Assembly (NCBI GenBank): GCA_023433825.1
Contig: JAEYTU010000231.1
Location: forward strand, 1 to 8,302
DNA length: 8,302 nt
Direction: 5' to 3'
Origin: Planctomycetota bacterium
GTDB lineage: Bacteria; Planctomycetota; UBA1135; UBA2386
The notes under the pieces are model-generated. The model did no database searches. It worked only from the letters and a program-made list of their open reading frames with translations, and had not been told where the DNA came from. Shown in pieces: positions 1 to 6,808 of the stretch. The stretch's first letter is position 1; every line of letters starts with the position of its first letter. A program made the position numbers and the translations under genes.

Positions 1-404
1 GGGAACGAGACTTCGCTGGCGCGCGGGTGCAGTTCGACGACGGCGAAGAACAGGATCAGGCCGCCGATCGCGAGGGAGAGCGGCGTGATCGCGCGCGTGC
101 GGCCGTTCCATTCGTAGGTCGTCAGCGGCTCGGTCGCGGCCAGCGCGTCGAGCACTAGCGCACCGGCCAACGCCGCGAACGCGCCCGGCACGGCGAACCA
201 GAGATAGACGTGCCAGTTCGTGTGCCGTCCGAGCAGCGCCGCCTTGAACAGGTTGTTGGCCAGGTGGACGACCCCGGTCGCCGCGACCGCGACCGGCAGC
301 GGGAAGAAGACGGCGAACGCCGGCAGCAGCAGCGTCCCGAGCCCGAAGCCAGAGAACAGCGTCAGCAGTGCCGACGCGAAGGCGACGAGGGCGACGAGGA
401 GCAT
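1..404 (-). CDS. TauE/SafE-family membrane permease, N-terminal part (C-terminus outside window)
   Basis: The minus-strand frame from the ATG at 404-402 stays open to position 1 and gives 134 residues with no stop, so the gene continues past the window edge. The translation is strongly hydrophobic. Residues 17-30 (FSGFGLGTLLLPAF) and 47-59 (HLANNLFKAALLG) match the N-terminal pattern of TauE/SafE (YfcA-like) permeases, which move small anions such as sulfite or sulfoacetate across the inner membrane. Likely membrane segments are about residues 2-35, 36-55, 66-90 and 107-124. The ATG is the only reasonable start, because an in-frame TGA lies at 416-414, three codons upstream of it. No strong ribosome binding site precedes it. 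The gene runs in the same direction as the BREX genes but is separated from them by a repeat, so it is probably a resident gene beside the defence island. The substrate cannot be told. Confidence 0.72.
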   Translation of the reverse strand, partial: MLLVALVAFASALLTLFSGFGLGTLLLPAFAVFFPLPVAVAATGVVHLANNLFKAALLGRHTNWHVYLWFAVPGAFAALAGALVLDALAATEPLTTYEWNGRTRAITPLSLAIGGLILFFAVVELHPRASEVSF

Positions 405-418
405 CGCCGCGGATCAGA

Positions 419-498
419 ACGGAACTGACACAAAGGTGCCTGGCACTTTCGTTTCACTTCGCCAGACAAAGCGAGATGACTGGCACCATCGTTTCACG
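419..498 (-). repeat. REP-like repeat: two 40-bp units with GTGCCAG core
   Basis: Read on the minus strand, two units lie head to tail with an exact 40-base period (498-459 and 458-419). Both carry GTGAAACGA, two variable bases, then GTGCCAG, one variable base, then CA; about 19 of the first 24 positions agree. The second unit contains an imperfect palindrome centred near 441, with GGTGCC facing GGCACT, which could fold as a short hairpin. In the first unit GCCAG (461-465) and CTGGC (480-484) form an inverted repeat with a 14-base loop. The block fills the space between the last defence gene and the transporter gene, and it supplies the stop codon of the small gene at 494-736. Placement and shape suggest a REP/RAYT-type element; it might also end transcription, but there is no U-rich tail. 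That it is multicopy in the genome is inference. Confidence 0.55.
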
Positions 499-736
499 CG
501 CGAACGACGCGCTCCCAGTCGCCGATGTCGGAGGGGATTCCCAGCGTGGCGGTGTCCACGCCACTGCTGATCGAGAAAGTGTGTCCGCCCGCGAGGTCGT
601 CGATTGCCTGCTCGGCCGTCCAGTAGCTGCCCAAGGACTCGTCCTCGAACACAGGATGGAACCGCCCGTCGTCGGAACGGCCGATGTAGAACGTGCCGAT
701 CCTCGTTTCGTAGGCCAACAACAGCTTCAGCGTCAT
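494..736 (-). CDS. small conserved hypothetical protein, last gene of the BREX operon
   Basis: An 80-residue protein of unknown function. The ATG at 736-734 starts 7 bases after the brxL stop, and GGAG at 750-747, inside the end of brxL, can serve as ribosome binding site with a rather long 10-base spacer. A TTG at 754 is in frame but is a poorer start. The protein has no signal peptide or membrane segment. It reads as one small soluble domain: an N-terminal strand pair (LLLAYETRIGTFYIGR), a central GRFHPVFEDESLGSY stretch, a helix, then AGGHTFSISSGVDTATLGIP and a C-terminal GDWERV. The balanced composition and patterned strands argue for a real gene, unlike the arginine-rich shadow frames nearby. 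From memory it resembles small hypothetical proteins found singly in many bacteria, but I cannot give a family name. Its position suggests co-transcription with brxL. The stop codon falls in a repeat unit, so the last residues may have been changed by that insertion. Confidence 0.75.
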   Translation of the reverse strand: MTLKLLLAYETRIGTFYIGRSDDGRFHPVFEDESLGSYWTAEQAIDDLAGGHTFSISSGVDTATLGIPSDIGDWERVVRA

Positions 737-743
737 TCGCGAA

Positions 744-2795
744 TCACTCCACAAGACTCTTCCACACCGCGTCTACGACATCCCCATAGAACTCGATGCT
801 GAGCTTCGTCCACAGCTCGTCGGGGAGGTCGTTCAACTGCCGCCGCGCCGCCACAGGCATCAGTAGTGTCACCGCGCGCTTGTCGACGGCCAGTTCCGCA
901 ATGGCAACCGGATTGCGCAGCAACTCGATCGATCCACCGAGGTTCAACGGTCCGACGACGATCGTTCCGCCACGCGTGTTGCGCTCGAGCAGTGCACCGA
1001 CGAGCGCGACGAGAGTCGGGAGGCCCAGCCCAGCGCCGGACTTGTCCGCGTCCATCGCACGCAACTGGACCGAGAACTCGTGGCTCCGCGGATCGCGGTC
1101 CCCCACCAACTGCTTGCTCCGCGTGTAGAGGTTCTGTTCGCCCACGCGAACGCTCTCGCGGAATGCCGGCGGCGTCGGTTGATTGAGCACCTTCACGCCC
1201 GATCCAGGCCCAACAGTGACGTCGATCCGACACAGCGAAGGCCCGCCGTCCGCCCCGGGACTCAGCGCCCACACCTGGCCGGGCGGTAGCGGGTCCTCGT
1301 CGATCGCCTCGTCGCTGTGCAGTTCCGGCGTCGAGACGAACTGCTCGACCCCATCCACTCCCAACGTGTAGCTGAACTGCGTGTTGCGGAACTCGCTCTT
1401 CAAGCAACGCTTCTGCTGCTCCTTCACGCGGCGGCGCGCCTCCAGCGCCGTCCGCACGATCCACTCGAGGTCGTCGTCGGACACGGGCATCTCGCGATCG
1501 GGGAACAGCAACTTCAGAAGCCCACTGACGGTCTTGTGCACCGCCTCGGTGTCGCGGCCGCTCAACGCTCCGCCCCAGAACACTCGGTTCGTCAACTGGG
1601 TCAGCCGGTTCTCGCGCCGCAGTCGCGTCCAACATTCGCTCAGGAAGTCACTGACGAGCCCGAACCGGTCCGTCAGGTGCACCTTCTGATTGAGCTTCGG
1701 GAACTCCCATCCGGGCGCAAACGCGTGGATCCGATCGTGGAACGCCGTGTCGTCGCGCATCTCCTTCGGCAGCGGACTCAGCAGGTGCGCGACGCGCTGC
1801 TGCTGTTCGACGTCGACGTCGAAGTTCCCGACCATCACGATGCTGCCGTCCGCGCGAATGCTCTCCTTGCCGCGGCTGAACTCACCGGAGGCCATGTACC
1901 CCTTCATGATGTTCACGCCGTCCTTCTGATCGAACGAGATCCCCGACACCTCGTCGAAGCACACGGCGTCGTACTGGCAGACGAGACCGCGCTGACCGTT
2001 CGACATGTTGACGAACATCTTCGCGACCGTCGCCTTGCCACCGGAGATCAAGTGGGCGTACGGCGAGATCTGTTGGAAGACGTGACTCTTGCCAGTCCCG
2101 CGCGGGCCGAGTTCGACGAGGTTGTAGTTGCGCTCGACGAATGCGACCAACCGCAGCAGCACGACCATCTTCGCGCGGTCGTCGAGCGCTGTCGGCTCGT
2201 AGCCCACCGAACGCAGCAGAAGGTCGCGCCATTCCGCCGTCGTGAACTTCGGTCGCGCGCGGCAGAGCACGTCGAGCACGTTCGGACTCGACATCTGGAT
2301 CGGACGCAGTGCTGCGATGACGAATGGACGCCCGTTCTTCTCCTGCGCGATCAGCGAGTCGTATTCGAGCGTGACCTCCGCGTAGAAGCCGTCCGTCAGC
2401 ATCCGCTCGTTGTCCTTGACGAGCGCGTCGCCGATCTGGACGTCACTGAGCGCCAGACTCGGCAACTCGGCGAGGTAACAGTCGTTCTTCGCGTCGAGCC
2501 GCGCGCGAACGATGTCGATCAGGCGCACGCTTCCCTGTTCCCGCGCTCGCGACTTGAAGAGTTCCTCTTCACCGGTGCGCACCGTGCGCCCACGCAGTTG
2601 CTCTTCGACGATCTCGAGTCCCTCGTCGATTTCCTTCGGATCCGTACTCGCGCAGTAGCGACCGAGCAGGAACTCGATCACGTAGGTCGGCACCGGGAAC
2701 TGCCGCGCGTACTTCCGCACGAGGTCCTTGCGGACGAGGTAGCCCTGGAACGCCGAGGCCGCGAGGGTGTCGAGAGGATCCAATTCGACGGTCAT
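744..2795 (-). CDS. brxL: BrxL, AAA+ ATPase with Lon-like C-terminal domain (BREX type 1)
   Basis: A 683-residue cytoplasmic protein of the usual BrxL length. In BREX, BrxL is needed for phage restriction but not for host methylation; characterised BrxL assembles as ring multimers on DNA. Residues 1-200 form the BrxL-specific N-terminal region, with the typical VPTYVIEFLLGRYCAS at 35-50. The AAA+ core follows: Walker A GPRGTGKS at 230-237, Walker B hydrophobic run ending in D281-E282, sensor-1-like VGNF around 322-325, and HDRIHAF around 353-359 with a candidate arginine finger R355. A Lon-protease-like domain covers about 505-683, with DADKSGAGLGL at 582-591. The ATG at 2795-2793 overlaps the pglZ stop as ATGA, and GGAG at 2806-2803 lies 7 bases upstream, which decides the start and points to translational coupling. 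The lysine of the Lon Ser-Lys dyad is not found at the expected place, so proteolysis is doubtful. The family call is firm. Confidence 0.95.
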   Translation of the reverse strand: MTVELDPLDTLAASAFQGYLVRKDLVRKYARQFPVPTYVIEFLLGRYCASTDPKEIDEGLEIVEEQLRGRTVRTGEEELFKSRAREQGSVRLIDIVRARLDAKNDCYLAELPSLALSDVQIGDALVKDNERMLTDGFYAEVTLEYDSLIAQEKNGRPFVIAALRPIQMSSPNVLDVLCRARPKFTTAEWRDLLLRSVGYEPTALDDRAKMVVLLRLVAFVERNYNLVELGPRGTGKSHVFQQISPYAHLISGGKATVAKMFVNMSNGQRGLVCQYDAVCFDEVSGISFDQKDGVNIMKGYMASGEFSRGKESIRADGSIVMVGNFDVDVEQQQRVAHLLSPLPKEMRDDTAFHDRIHAFAPGWEFPKLNQKVHLTDRFGLVSDFLSECWTRLRRENRLTQLTNRVFWGGALSGRDTEAVHKTVSGLLKLLFPDREMPVSDDDLEWIVRTALEARRRVKEQQKRCLKSEFRNTQFSYTLGVDGVEQFVSTPELHSDEAIDEDPLPPGQVWALSPGADGGPSLCRIDVTVGPGSGVKVLNQPTPPAFRESVRVGEQNLYTRSKQLVGDRDPRSHEFSVQLRAMDADKSGAGLGLPTLVALVGALLERNTRGGTIVVGPLNLGGSIELLRNPVAIAELAVDKRAVTLLMPVAARRQLNDLPDELWTKLSIEFYGDVVDAVWKSLVE

Positions 2796-5116
2796 GAAGA
2801 AACTCCGACGCGAGTGTCTCGCTGGGACAGGATCGAGCCGTCGCGACTGAGGAGAACGAGAACGAGGGCCTCGTGTTCGTGCGCGTCGTCTGCGACAACC
2901 AGGTTGGCCGAGCCATCCGCGTCCAGCACTTTGACCTTCTGGGCGACGGAGAGTCCGTTGGCCGTGTGCAACCGAAGATCGGCACGAACGTCGTCGCCGT
3001 GGACCTGGGCATCGACGAGACAACGCATCCCGCGCCAGGTGATCGAACGAACGACAGCCTGCACCAGGCGAGTTCCGCCCCGCGAGACGAGCAGGTCGGG
3101 CGTCAAACACTCCTGGAGGCTCAGGCCGCCGTGCGCGTAGCACGGTTCCTTGTGAAAGCACGCGATCCCCGGCGCGACGGCGACGGTCTGCGACGCGTCC
3201 CAGTGCCACGAGACACGCGGAACGTCGACCCTCGACTCACCGGCGATCACGGCGCATCTCGCCCAACGGCTCTCGGTCAGGAACTTGGGCAGCTCTGCGC
3301 GCGGCAGTCCCTGGGGCAGGAACAACCAGCCGTGATCCGTCACCACGCGGACGCTTCGCCACCCAGCGTCGAGCAGACGCAGGATTCGCTCCGTCAATCG
3401 ATCCAATTCGTCGTCGAGTTGACGCGGCAACTTGGCGTCGAGGGTGTGACCGAGGGAATCGATGTCGCCGAACTCGCAGTAGCCGCGCGCGTCGTCGCGC
3501 TCCGGCCAGTCGAGAATCTCGCCGCCGAGAAGCTGGTAGCCCTTCGCTGCGACGGCAGCGCGCAGTCCGCCGGCTTCGACCGAACGCCCCGACTCGAACT
3601 TCGGTGCGAAGTCCACGCCGATCCGTCCACCGGCGACCGACGAAGCGATCGGCGTCACCGCCGGTTTTCCGGTCGCTGTGACTGACGGCAACGCGGCGAA
3701 CCGCGTGCTGAGTTCGACGCGGCATTCGCGACCCGTGAGCCGCTCGCCGAGGAACCTTCCGAGGTCGTAGCGAAGTCCGTCGACGAACAGCAGGCAGCCG
3801 CCGTCGGGCGGCTCGACGTCCTCACGACGAATCTGCGGTGCCGCGCGCTGCCACGCGGTTTGGAACGCCTCCGCGCTCTCGGCCAACCACGGCTCGGCGA
3901 GTTGCTGCACGACTTCTCGCACCGTCTCGTCGTGTTCGGCCGGGACCGTCTGCAGAACACGCCAACCCGCGGCGTCGGCGCGCCATGGGCCGGCCTCGTA
4001 TGCGAGCGCGATCTCCGTCGGGGTACTACCGCCGAGTGGTCGTCGCGCCGCGTCGGCCAACACCGCGAGGTGTTCGAGTGCCATCGCCAGCGGCGCGAGT
4101 CCGAGCCGCGCCCAAACGGTCTTCCGTCGCGACCCATGCTCAGCCTCGAGTTCGAGGACCCGGTCACACGACGCGGCGTGTGGCACGCCTTCCAGATCTC
4201 GTAGCGCGGTGTTCAACCGCTGCTCGTCCTTGTCGTTCTTCTGTGGCCAGTGGTCGGGGGTAAACAGGGACTGCGGGCAGCGTCGCAGCAACTCGGGAAT
4301 GCCAGGGAACGCCGACGGTGCCTCCGCAAAGCGTGCCCAGACGATCTCCCACGCGCCCTCGGCCTTCCCCATCCGCTCGCCGGCGGCGATCTCGCCATGC
4401 TTTTCTGGATCGAGATCGAACTGCTTCTCGCACAGTCCGCGGAACGAGGTCCATCGTTCGGTACCCATGCGCAACTTCGTGCCCGCTGGATCGCCCATCC
4501 ACCGCAGCAGATCGCCCGTGACGTCGCTCGTCAGAAAACTCTCGAAGTCGGCGGCTTCGAGCCTGCCAGCGCGCCGCAGTTGTTCGAGGGATGCGACCGC
4601 GATCTCCCGCAGTGCATTCGTCAATGCCGCTCGCGTCGAAGCATCTCGTGCGACGTCGAGGCCGATCGTCTGCGGCGACGTCAAGAACGCCAACACGGTC
4701 CAGTCGTGCCCACCTCGCTGCCGCCACAGCGCGCCGCGGTAGAGGAGGTCGATCAGCGGTGCGAGTTCTTCCGGACATCCCTCGCCGGAGATCAGCATCT
4801 GTCGGCTCACGCCGGGCAGATGGAGAACGGGCACCACGTCGTCACGGAGGTCGGGGACCTTCACCGAGCGATCGACGACGCACCGAAGCCAGATCGCTGG
4901 TCCCGTGCGCTGCGCCGGATCGAAGTCCCCGTAGACGAACAGTTCCGGCATGACCGCTCGCAGGATCGGGATCACCTTCGCGAACTCGCGGTCGGGGTCC
5001 GTCCACAAGATGACCGCGGGAGCTGCGACGCCATCCGCCGTGCTCGCCTGCGCGCGAAGGTGCGAAACGAGCGCGTCGATCAACGTGCTCGCTGCTGGCT
5101 TTCCGGTCGCTTTCAC
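2792..5116 (-). CDS. pglZ: PglZ, BREX alkaline-phosphatase-superfamily protein (type B-like)
   Basis: A 774-residue cytoplasmic protein. PglZ is the defining protein of all BREX types; its exact biochemical task is not settled, though the fold is that of alkaline phosphatase-like metalloenzymes. The N-terminal region (about 10-150) carries ILWTDPDREF at 36-45, GDFDPAQRTGPAIWLRC at 63-79 and LYRGALWRQRG at 125-135. The PglZ domain follows: LFVDGLRYDLG at 443-453 with D446 as a metal-ligand candidate, SVTATGKPA at 478-486 with a threonine nucleophile candidate (T480 or T482), DIDSLGH at 551-557, VVTDHGWLF at 591-599 with D594 and H595, and YAHGGLSLQEC at 660-670 with H662. All motifs look intact. 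The gene starts with GTG at 5116-5114, preceded by GGAG at 5128-5125 with an 8-base spacer, and it overlaps brxL by 4 bases at the 3' end. The length and N-terminus fit the BREX-1 type B group better than the E. coli-like type A; that subtype call is from memory and less sure. Confidence 0.93.
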   Translation of the reverse strand: MKATGKPAASTLIDALVSHLRAQASTADGVAAPAVILWTDPDREFAKVIPILRAVMPELFVYGDFDPAQRTGPAIWLRCVVDRSVKVPDLRDDVVPVLHLPGVSRQMLISGEGCPEELAPLIDLLYRGALWRQRGGHDWTVLAFLTSPQTIGLDVARDASTRAALTNALREIAVASLEQLRRAGRLEAADFESFLTSDVTGDLLRWMGDPAGTKLRMGTERWTSFRGLCEKQFDLDPEKHGEIAAGERMGKAEGAWEIVWARFAEAPSAFPGIPELLRRCPQSLFTPDHWPQKNDKDEQRLNTALRDLEGVPHAASCDRVLELEAEHGSRRKTVWARLGLAPLAMALEHLAVLADAARRPLGGSTPTEIALAYEAGPWRADAAGWRVLQTVPAEHDETVREVVQQLAEPWLAESAEAFQTAWQRAAPQIRREDVEPPDGGCLLFVDGLRYDLGRFLGERLTGRECRVELSTRFAALPSVTATGKPAVTPIASSVAGGRIGVDFAPKFESGRSVEAGGLRAAVAAKGYQLLGGEILDWPERDDARGYCEFGDIDSLGHTLDAKLPRQLDDELDRLTERILRLLDAGWRSVRVVTDHGWLFLPQGLPRAELPKFLTESRWARCAVIAGESRVDVPRVSWHWDASQTVAVAPGIACFHKEPCYAHGGLSLQECLTPDLLVSRGGTRLVQAVVRSITWRGMRCLVDAQVHGDDVRADLRLHTANGLSVAQKVKVLDADGSANLVVADDAHEHEALVLVLLSRDGSILSQRDTRVGVSS

Positions 5117-5362
5117 GCGTCACGCTCCGCCCTTGCGAGGGGGTGCCGCCTGGACCGAAGCAGCCCGACCGAATTGGCGTGCAACGTCGACCGGCAGCGC
5201 CGTACCCACACACGCCGATGCCGCCGAACTGCACATGACCAGCACATGAGCATCCCGCCGACCCACCTCCCACAAGCACCGGTCCTAACGCGAGTTCCGA
5301 AACGGCCCTCGACCCTGGCTCGGCCTCGCTCGCGCTCATCGCACATGGACGTCACATGAACC
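5117..5362. other. 246-base gap between the ATPase gene and pglZ; possible regulatory region or tiny gene
   Basis: This is the only sizeable gap inside an otherwise overlapping operon. It holds four CACATG hexamers in two pairs (described separately). It also holds one minus-strand ORF, 5355-5113, beginning with GTG shortly after the upstream stop behind a GAGG sequence and ending in a GTGA overlap with the pglZ start. Its 80-residue translation is 25% arginine with no lysine and uses AGG codons four times, which looks like a non-coding frame of GC-rich DNA. I do not annotate it as a gene. I could not pick out a convincing -35/-10 promoter for pglZ by eye. Confidence 0.6.
5231..5361. promoter_or_regulatory. 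two paired CACATG direct repeats, candidate protein-binding sites
   Basis: CACATG occurs at 5232-5237, 5243-5248, 5342-5347 and 5353-5358. Within each pair the spacing is 11 bases, about one helical turn. The two pairs start exactly 110 bases apart, and their 21-base blocks (5231-5251 and 5341-5361) agree at 16 positions. I saw no other copy of this hexamer in the window. The block lies upstream of pglZ, and its distal pair abuts the end of the AlbA_2/ATPase gene. The pattern would suit a dimeric regulator binding at two sites with DNA looping, perhaps controlling an internal pglZ-brxL promoter. The function is inference; the repeats themselves are directly visible. Confidence 0.35.
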
Positions 5363-6808
5363 TCAGACCCAGAAGGGCACGTAATGGGCGTACTTGCGGG
5401 ACCGGTTGGTCGGGTCCGCCGGCTTGATCATCCTGGCTTCGATCGTCTCGCGAATGAACCGCGACACGACTGTGTAGTCGTCCTCTTCCAAGCCCAGGCG
5501 TTCGCGCAGCGACGCGTTGGTCGTCTGCCTGCCGGACACGTAGCGCAGACACGCGTGGAAGTAGCAGGCGCGCACCCGCCCCGCCTTGTCGCCACGCTTC
5601 AGGTCGCGGTGCGCGAACAGCACGACGCGCGTGTGTGAATCGTCGACGCGGATCTCGGGCGCCGGCAGTTGGAGCAGTTCGAGCGACACCATCGCCTTGT
5701 CGAAGCCGCTCCCGCGCTCCTCGCAGATGCCGAGCCGTCGCATCAGGCTCGCGAGGCGTTCGTTCCGCGATCGAGGCGCGTGATCGAGAAACCGCAGCGG
5801 CTCGACCAGCGGTAAACCCGGATTGCTGATCTCGAGCCTGTCGTCGAACAGTTCGACCATCGGTCCGGTTCCGCCCAGTGTCAGGTCCTGATGGATCAGC
5901 GCGTTGCCGACCAGTTCGCGCAGGGCGATGTCGGGGTACATCCGGACCTCTCGCCGCAGAGCTTGGGCGAGCACTTCGTTGCGCGGGCTGCGCTCGACGA
6001 GGTAGCCGACGATCCCCGCAAAGCCGGCTGCATATCCACCGACGAACTCGTGCTCGTACTCACCTCGCGTGCGATCGCTGCCCTTGTAGCGGACGAAACG
6101 AAGCGTCTTGCGCCCGAGAGGGCCGAAGTCCCGAAGGTCACGCGCGAACGACAGCGCGCCGAGGCGCGTGATGTCGAAGCGTCCGCTGCCCCGGTCGACG
6201 GCCAGTTCCTCGATGCAGAGCCGCGCCGCGATCGCGTTCGGCTCGGACGGCACGGGCTGCTGCAGCAAGCCGAAGAGCGCGCGATGGTCGAGCAGATCCA
6301 TCAGCGCAGTCGCGTCGACGCCGGACCTGGCGATCCCGTGCTCGTACGACGTGCGCGCCAGCGCGTTCCACAGCGACAGCTCCTTGCCCGGGTACTCGGA
6401 GAGTCGCTTGCGCGCGCTGCCGATCCGGATCCATCGCGTGCCGGAGAACGCGACCGGGTATCCCGCGGCCGCCTGCACGCGCAACGTCACGAGGCGTCGG
6501 CCGTCGAGATGGACTTCGCGAAACTCGAAGTCGATGCGCGGGTCCAGCATGCGCGCCCACCACGTCAGAACCGGCTCGTTGCCCTTCTTGCGCGCTCGCG
6601 GGTCGAGGTCCGTACCGACAGCCGCGCGCGTGCTGTCCTCGACGCCCCAAACCAGCCATCCGGCCTCCTGACCATGGAGTGCGGCCGCATTGGCGAGCGC
6701 GCTCAGGTACTCGCCGACGTCCTGCGGATCGGCGTCGTTGTGCTTGAACTCGATCCACTCGGACTCGGGCTGCGCGAGCAGGCGCTGGAGCGTCGCGACG
6801 TCCGTCAC
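5363..6808 (-). CDS. AlbA_2 (Schlafen-like) / GHKL-ATPase protein with C-terminal helix-turn-helix-like region
   Basis: A 481-residue cytoplasmic protein of the COG2865-like family, often labelled 'ATP-binding protein' or 'putative transcriptional regulator'. The AlbA_2 domain spans about residues 12-135, with the hallmark SEWIEFKHN at 16-24, EYLSALANAAAL at 33-44 and WLVWGVED at 51-58. A HATPase_c_4-type fold follows: RELVGNALIHQDL at 297-309 (E298, N302, H306, D308), LFDDRLEISNPG at 320-331, and RLGICEERGSGFDK at 358-371. The C-terminal part, about 405-475, is helical, contains TNASLRERLGL and ends in YVPFWV, which I recall as the usual family end, so the protein looks complete. The GTG start at 6808-6806 overlaps the pglX stop as GTGA, with AAGGAG at 6819-6814 and a 5-base spacer; longer versions of this frame run into pglX and are not real. 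Relatives occur beside restriction-modification and defence genes. Its role here, perhaps regulator or accessory effector, is unknown. Confidence 0.9.
   Translation of the reverse strand: MTDVATLQRLLAQPESEWIEFKHNDADPQDVGEYLSALANAAALHGQEAGWLVWGVEDSTRAAVGTDLDPRARKKGNEPVLTWWARMLDPRIDFEFREVHLDGRRLVTLRVQAAAGYPVAFSGTRWIRIGSARKRLSEYPGKELSLWNALARTSYEHGIARSGVDATALMDLLDHRALFGLLQQPVPSEPNAIAARLCIEELAVDRGSGRFDITRLGALSFARDLRDFGPLGRKTLRFVRYKGSDRTRGEYEHEFVGGYAAGFAGIVGYLVERSPRNEVLAQALRREVRMYPDIALRELVGNALIHQDLTLGGTGPMVELFDDRLEISNPGLPLVEPLRFLDHAPRSRNERLASLMRRLGICEERGSGFDKAMVSLELLQLPAPEIRVDDSHTRVVLFAHRDLKRGDKAGRVRACYFHACLRYVSGRQTTNASLRERLGLEEDDYTVVSRFIRETIEARMIKPADPTNRSRKYAHYVPFWV

Noticed and set aside
405..493. 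Rho-independent terminator after the BREX operon
   Set aside because: There is a short palindrome near 433-449, but no run of T follows on the minus strand, so it is better described as part of the repeat.
733..1635. 300-residue minus-strand ORF in another frame inside brxL
   Set aside because: The BrxL frame carries the conserved AAA+ and Lon-like motifs across this stretch; the alternative is low-complexity and arginine-rich.
1317..3140. 607-residue plus-strand ORF opposite brxL and the end of pglZ
   Set aside because: It is the mirror frame of strongly supported brxL codons. The product is a run of R, H, V and L repeats without any domain, typical of antisense frames in GC-rich DNA.
2796..3209. 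Extending BrxL upstream to 821 residues
   Set aside because: The added part lies out of frame within pglZ and has no BrxL-like sequence; the ATG at 2795 has its own GGAG site and the protein then has the usual BrxL N-terminus.
3655..5113. The peptide ATGKPA appears both at the PglZ N-terminus (3-8) and at the nucleophile region (481-486)
   Set aside because: The surrounding residues do not match, and only six residues are shared, so coincidence is likelier than an internal duplication.
4250..5359. 369-residue plus-strand ORF opposite pglZ and the gap
   Set aside because: It is rich in Arg, His and Asp with no recognisable motif and lies antisense to the conserved PglZ N-terminus.
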